Shown piece by piece: positions 61,629-64,000 of a stretch of DNA of 64,000 bases. The stretch covers positions 372,001-436,000 of the forward strand of contig NZ_SMMI01000003.1 in NCBI RefSeq assembly GCF_009733535.1, read 5' to 3'. Made by a program: the position numbers and the translations under genes. The first letter of the stretch is position 1. Each line of letters opens with the position of its first letter. The stretch is from Sphingobacterium endophyticum. GTDB taxonomy: Bacteria; Bacteroidota; Bacteroidia; Sphingobacteriales; Sphingobacteriaceae. The notes under the pieces were generated by a model, which ran no database searches, was not told where the DNA came from, and saw only the letters and a list, made by a program, of their open reading frames with translations.

Positions 61629-62759
61629 TTAAAGTCTTTGATCTAAAATTTTAACCATTTTATTCTTCCAATCATAAAACGAACCATCTATAATTCTCTC
61701 TCTGGCCTGTTTCATTAACCAAAGATAAAAATGTAAATTATGTAATGATGCGATTTGGGCTCCTAATATTTCTTGGGATTTAATTAAATGCCTTAAATAA
61801 GCTTTTGTATGTATTTGGTCCACTAACAAATCTGACTCAGCTTCAATAGGACTAAAATCATCTTTCCACTTTTCATTCTTTATGTTGATGATTCCATTTT
61901 GTGTAAAGAGCATCCCATTTCTGGCATTCCTTGTAGGCATCACACAATCAAACATATCTATACCCAAAGCGATGTTTTCCAAAAGGTTCACAGGTGTCCC
62001 AACCCCCATTAAATATCTTGGCTTCTCATGCGGTAGGATATTGGTTACTACTTCTGTCATTGCATACATTTCTTCTGCAGGTTCTCCAACCGACAACCCT
62101 CCAATTGCATTACCTTCTCTATTGAAAGATGCAATAGTTTCTGCCGATTTTTCACGAAGATCTTTGTAGACTGACCCTTGGACAATTGGAAATAAAGTTT
62201 GATCATAACCATATAATGGTTCTGTACTATCAAACCGGTCACAACAACGTTTTAACCAACGATGTGTCATGTCAAGCGATCTTCTAGCATATTTATAATC
62301 ACATGGATATGGAGTACACTCGTCAAATGCCATTATGATATCAGCCCCAATAATACGTTGCGTATCCATCACATTTTCTGGGGTAAATAAATGCTTCGAC
62401 CCATCAATATGAGATCTAAACGTTACACCTTCCTCTTTGATTTTACGAACCTCAGTCAAAGAATAAACTTGGTAACCCCCAGAATCAGTCAATATTGGAC
62501 CATCCCAGTTGATAAACTTATGTAATCCACCGGCTTTATTTAGTACATCAAGACCCGGCCTTAAATATAGATGGTAAGTATTCCCTAAAATAATTTGGGC
62601 TTGAATATCATTAACAAGTTCATGCTGATGCACTGCCTTAACTGTTCCAGCAGTTCCAACAGGCATAAAAATTGGAGTTTGGATTTTCCCATGTGCTGTT
62701 TCAATCTCTCCTGCTCTTGCTCTTGAAAATTTATCTAATGCTTGAAGCGTAAAATTCAT
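61629..62759 (-). CDS. tgt: tRNA-guanine transglycosylase Tgt
   Basis: This 376-residue enzyme swaps G34 for preQ1 in tRNAs with GUN anticodons. General-base D92 (T-D-S-G-G-Y) and the nucleophile D271 (F-D-C-V-M-P-T-R) are present. H340 (L-H-N) of the zinc site is also present, but the three zinc cysteines expected near 309, 311 and 314 are Ser, Leu and Asp in E-S-D-L-L-V-D-Q. Other Bacteroidetes Tgt proteins I know of have likewise lost most of them. It leads an operon with the LptF/G permease and EamA genes, from a full TTG/TAnnTTTG promoter. Confidence 0.96.
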   Translation of the reverse strand: MNFTLQALDKFSRARAGEIETAHGKIQTPIFMPVGTAGTVKAVHQHELVNDIQAQIILGNTYHLYLRPGLDVLNKAGGLHKFINWDGPILTDSGGYQVYSLTEVRKIKEEGVTFRSHIDGSKHLFTPENVMDTQRIIGADIIMAFDECTPYPCDYKYARRSLDMTHRWLKRCCDRFDSTEPLYGYDQTLFPIVQGSVYKDLREKSAETIASFNREGNAIGGLSVGEPAEEMYAMTEVVTNILPHEKPRYLMGVGTPVNLLENIALGIDMFDCVMPTRNARNGMLFTQNGIINIKNEKWKDDFSPIEAESDLLVDQIHTKAYLRHLIKSQEILGAQIASLHNLHFYLWLMKQARERIIDGSFYDWKNKMVKILDQRL

Positions 62760-62778
62760 AGTGTTCCTTAATCGACCG

Positions 62779-62811
62779 CAAAAATACTATAAAAATCTTT
62801 GCTATTGACAA
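62779..62811 (-). promoter_or_regulatory. Promoter of the tgt operon (TTG and TAnnTTTG)
   Basis: On the minus strand TTG (62809-62811) is followed after 22 nt by TATTTTTG (62779-62786), 19 nt before the tgt ATG. This is one of only two complete matches to the Bacteroidetes promoter that I found. Confidence 0.7.
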
Positions 62812-62868
62812 ATCCTTAACTTAATTCGCATTTCTTAACAATTAACAAACTTTTTAAGGTATAACCTG

Positions 62869-62876
62869 TATCTTTG
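62869..62876 (+). promoter_or_regulatory. -7 box upstream of the glycosyltransferase gene
   Basis: TATCTTTG matches TAnnTTTG, 11 nt before the ATG, giving a leader of only a few bases. No TTG lies 17-23 nt upstream. Confidence 0.5.
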
Positions 62877-62887
62877 ACCCTACTTCT

Positions 62888-64000
62888 ATGGGCAATCAAT
62901 TCGAAATAAACTTCCAAATATCACATCTTCCTTATGTGATTTTACTGCTTTTGCTATTCATTCAGCTTTACTTTATCCTTGTGGTTTATGGAAAACTAGC
63001 TTTTTATAAGGTCAAATCATATAAAGAAAAACCTGATGCAAAACCAGTATCTATCATAATTTGCGCTCATAATGAACAAGAAAATCTAAAAATTTACCTC
63101 CCTGAAATATTAGAACAAGACTACCCCAATTTTGAAGTTATTGTGGTAAATGATTGTTCATTTGATGATACGAAATGGGTATTACAAGATTTTGCCACTC
63201 AGTATTCCAATCTTAAAATTGTTGAAATCAAAGAACACATCCAATTAAAGCATAGCAAGAAATTTGCCCTAACCATGGGAATCAAAGCCGCTCAAAATTC
63301 TTATCTATTAATGACAGACGCAGATTGTCAACCAGCCAGCAAATGTTGGCTTTCAGAAATGGCTGGAACTTTTCAGCCTAATAAAGAAATTGTACTTGGT
63401 TACTCCCCATATTTTAAATTTCCTGGTTTTTTAAACCGCCTTATTCGCTTTGAAACTACTCATACTGCAATGAGCTACCTTTCTTATGCTTTAAAAGGTG
63501 ATGCATATATGGGTGTGGGAAGGAATCTAGCCTATACTAAGGATCTTTTTTTTACAGCAAAAGGATTTACAGAGCACATGCACATTAAGTCAGGAGATGA
63601 TGACCTGTTCGTCAACGCGAATGCAAACAAAAAAAACGTTGAAATCAATATTCATCCTGATTCCATGGTTTACTCAGACCCTAAACAAACTTGGAAAAGT
63701 TATTACAAACAGAAAGCAAGACATTCTGGAGCATCAACCTTATATAAGGGAAGACATCAAAGAATGCTTGGAATACAACTCATCTCAGCGGTGTTATTTT
63801 ATTTAACCCTGATTCCCGCAATACTAATTTCTCCAAGTTTCTGGTATATTGCATTAAGTTGTTATCTAATAAGGTTAATTTGCCAAATCTTTATCTTTCG
63901 TCCTATATACAGAAAACTTCAGGTAAGTGATATACTTGTTTGGCTACCTATTTTAGATCTATATTATTATTTTTATATCTGTTTCAATGGTTTATTCAAT
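62888..64000 (+). CDS. Membrane glycosyltransferase, family 2, 3' end missing
   Basis: The frame is open from the ATG at 62888 to the last base, 371 codons. A signal-anchor helix (about residues 15-36) precedes a GT2 domain: V-S-I-I-I-C-A-H-N-E, V-V-N-D-C-S-F-D-D-T, the D-x-D-like M-T-D-A-D-C-Q, and the acceptor-site S-G-D-D-D-L-F-V-N. The expected Q-x-x-R-W motif reads Q-K-A-R-H, a variant seen in Bacteroidetes GT2 proteins. C-terminal membrane helices begin near residue 295. It likely makes a cell-envelope polysaccharide or glycolipid; donor and acceptor are unknown. It is divergent from tgt. Confidence 0.9.
   Translation, partial: MGNQFEINFQISHLPYVILLLLLFIQLYFILVVYGKLAFYKVKSYKEKPDAKPVSIIICAHNEQENLKIYLPEILEQDYPNFEVIVVNDCSFDDTKWVLQDFATQYSNLKIVEIKEHIQLKHSKKFALTMGIKAAQNSYLLMTDADCQPASKCWLSEMAGTFQPNKEIVLGYSPYFKFPGFLNRLIRFETTHTAMSYLSYALKGDAYMGVGRNLAYTKDLFFTAKGFTEHMHIKSGDDDLFVNANANKKNVEINIHPDSMVYSDPKQTWKSYYKQKARHSGASTLYKGRHQRMLGIQLISAVLFYLTLIPAILISPSFWYIALSCYLIRLICQIFIFRPIYRKLQVSDILVWLPILDLYYYFYICFNGLFN

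Overview
The window is one contiguous piece of a low-GC Bacteroidetes chromosome, most likely family Sphingobacteriaceae (a Sphingobacterium- or Pedobacter-like organism). The family-level placement is an inference. The sequence supports it by a SusC/SusD pair, an OstA-like protein beside tilS, DUF4834 and DciA-like genes beside recF, a Bacteroidetes-type Tgt without the zinc cysteines, few Shine-Dalgarno sequences, and the phylum's TAnnTTTG promoter box repeated upstream of many genes. Apart from one SusCD pair and a secreted fucosidase, this is mostly core genome. I see no insertion sequence, prophage, CRISPR array or rRNA.

Layout. 1-6.2 kb: end of a YciO/Sua5-family gene, then a leftward series tilS, a PH-like membrane protein, DUF4834, recF, a DciA-like gene, an EamA/RarD exporter, a Crp-family regulator and an SRPBCC protein. 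6.3-8.7 kb: an OstA-like LPS-transport protein. 8.7-13.9 kb: a 471-bp regulatory gap, then susC and susD closed by a terminator. 13.9-17.5 kb (leftward): rdgB; a deoxyhypusine-synthase-like gene followed by an unknown gene; a dipeptide epimerase followed by a 37-residue membrane peptide. 17.7-23.7 kb: gltBD. 23.9-24.1 kb: two identical initiator tRNA genes on the minus strand. 24.2-27.8 kb: era, then a KhtTU-like K+/H+ antiporter pair and a metallo-beta-lactamase-fold hydrolase. 27.9-31.9 kb: recJ, lptB and a GH3-family acyl-adenylating enzyme. 32.5-35.2 kb: ilvE and a GH29 fucosidase. 35.5-39.6 kb (leftward): miaA, a pRiA4b ORF-3-like protein, a CCA/poly(A) nucleotidyltransferase and pdxA. 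39.8-43.5 kb: rsmA, an FAD monooxygenase, a 2-hydroxyacid dehydrogenase, and a convergent UbiA-like protein. 43.7-53.7 kb: acs, a secreted phosphoesterase, the complete mrpABCDEFG operon and a lactonase-family protein. 53.9-59.0 kb: a SurA-like chaperone, then leftward der, cysS and an NTF2-like secreted protein. 59.6-64 kb: leftward tgt, an LptF/G permease and an EamA transporter, then a glycosyltransferase cut by the window end.

Together the genes cover envelope biogenesis (OstA-like, lptB, lptF/G, SurA-like, GT2), translation and tRNA modification (tilS, miaA, tgt, cysS, CCA enzyme, rsmA, era, der, fMet tRNAs), nitrogen and amino-acid metabolism (gltBD, ilvE, pdxA), DNA repair (recF, recJ, rdgB) and ion homeostasis (KhtTU, Mrp).

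No clear novel multi-gene system is visible. The best leads are the unknown gene paired with the deoxyhypusine-synthase-like gene, an alternating GTTAA/TTAAC array upstream of susC, probable leaderless starts, a candidate short RNA near 59.5 kb, and two unlisted small proteins.
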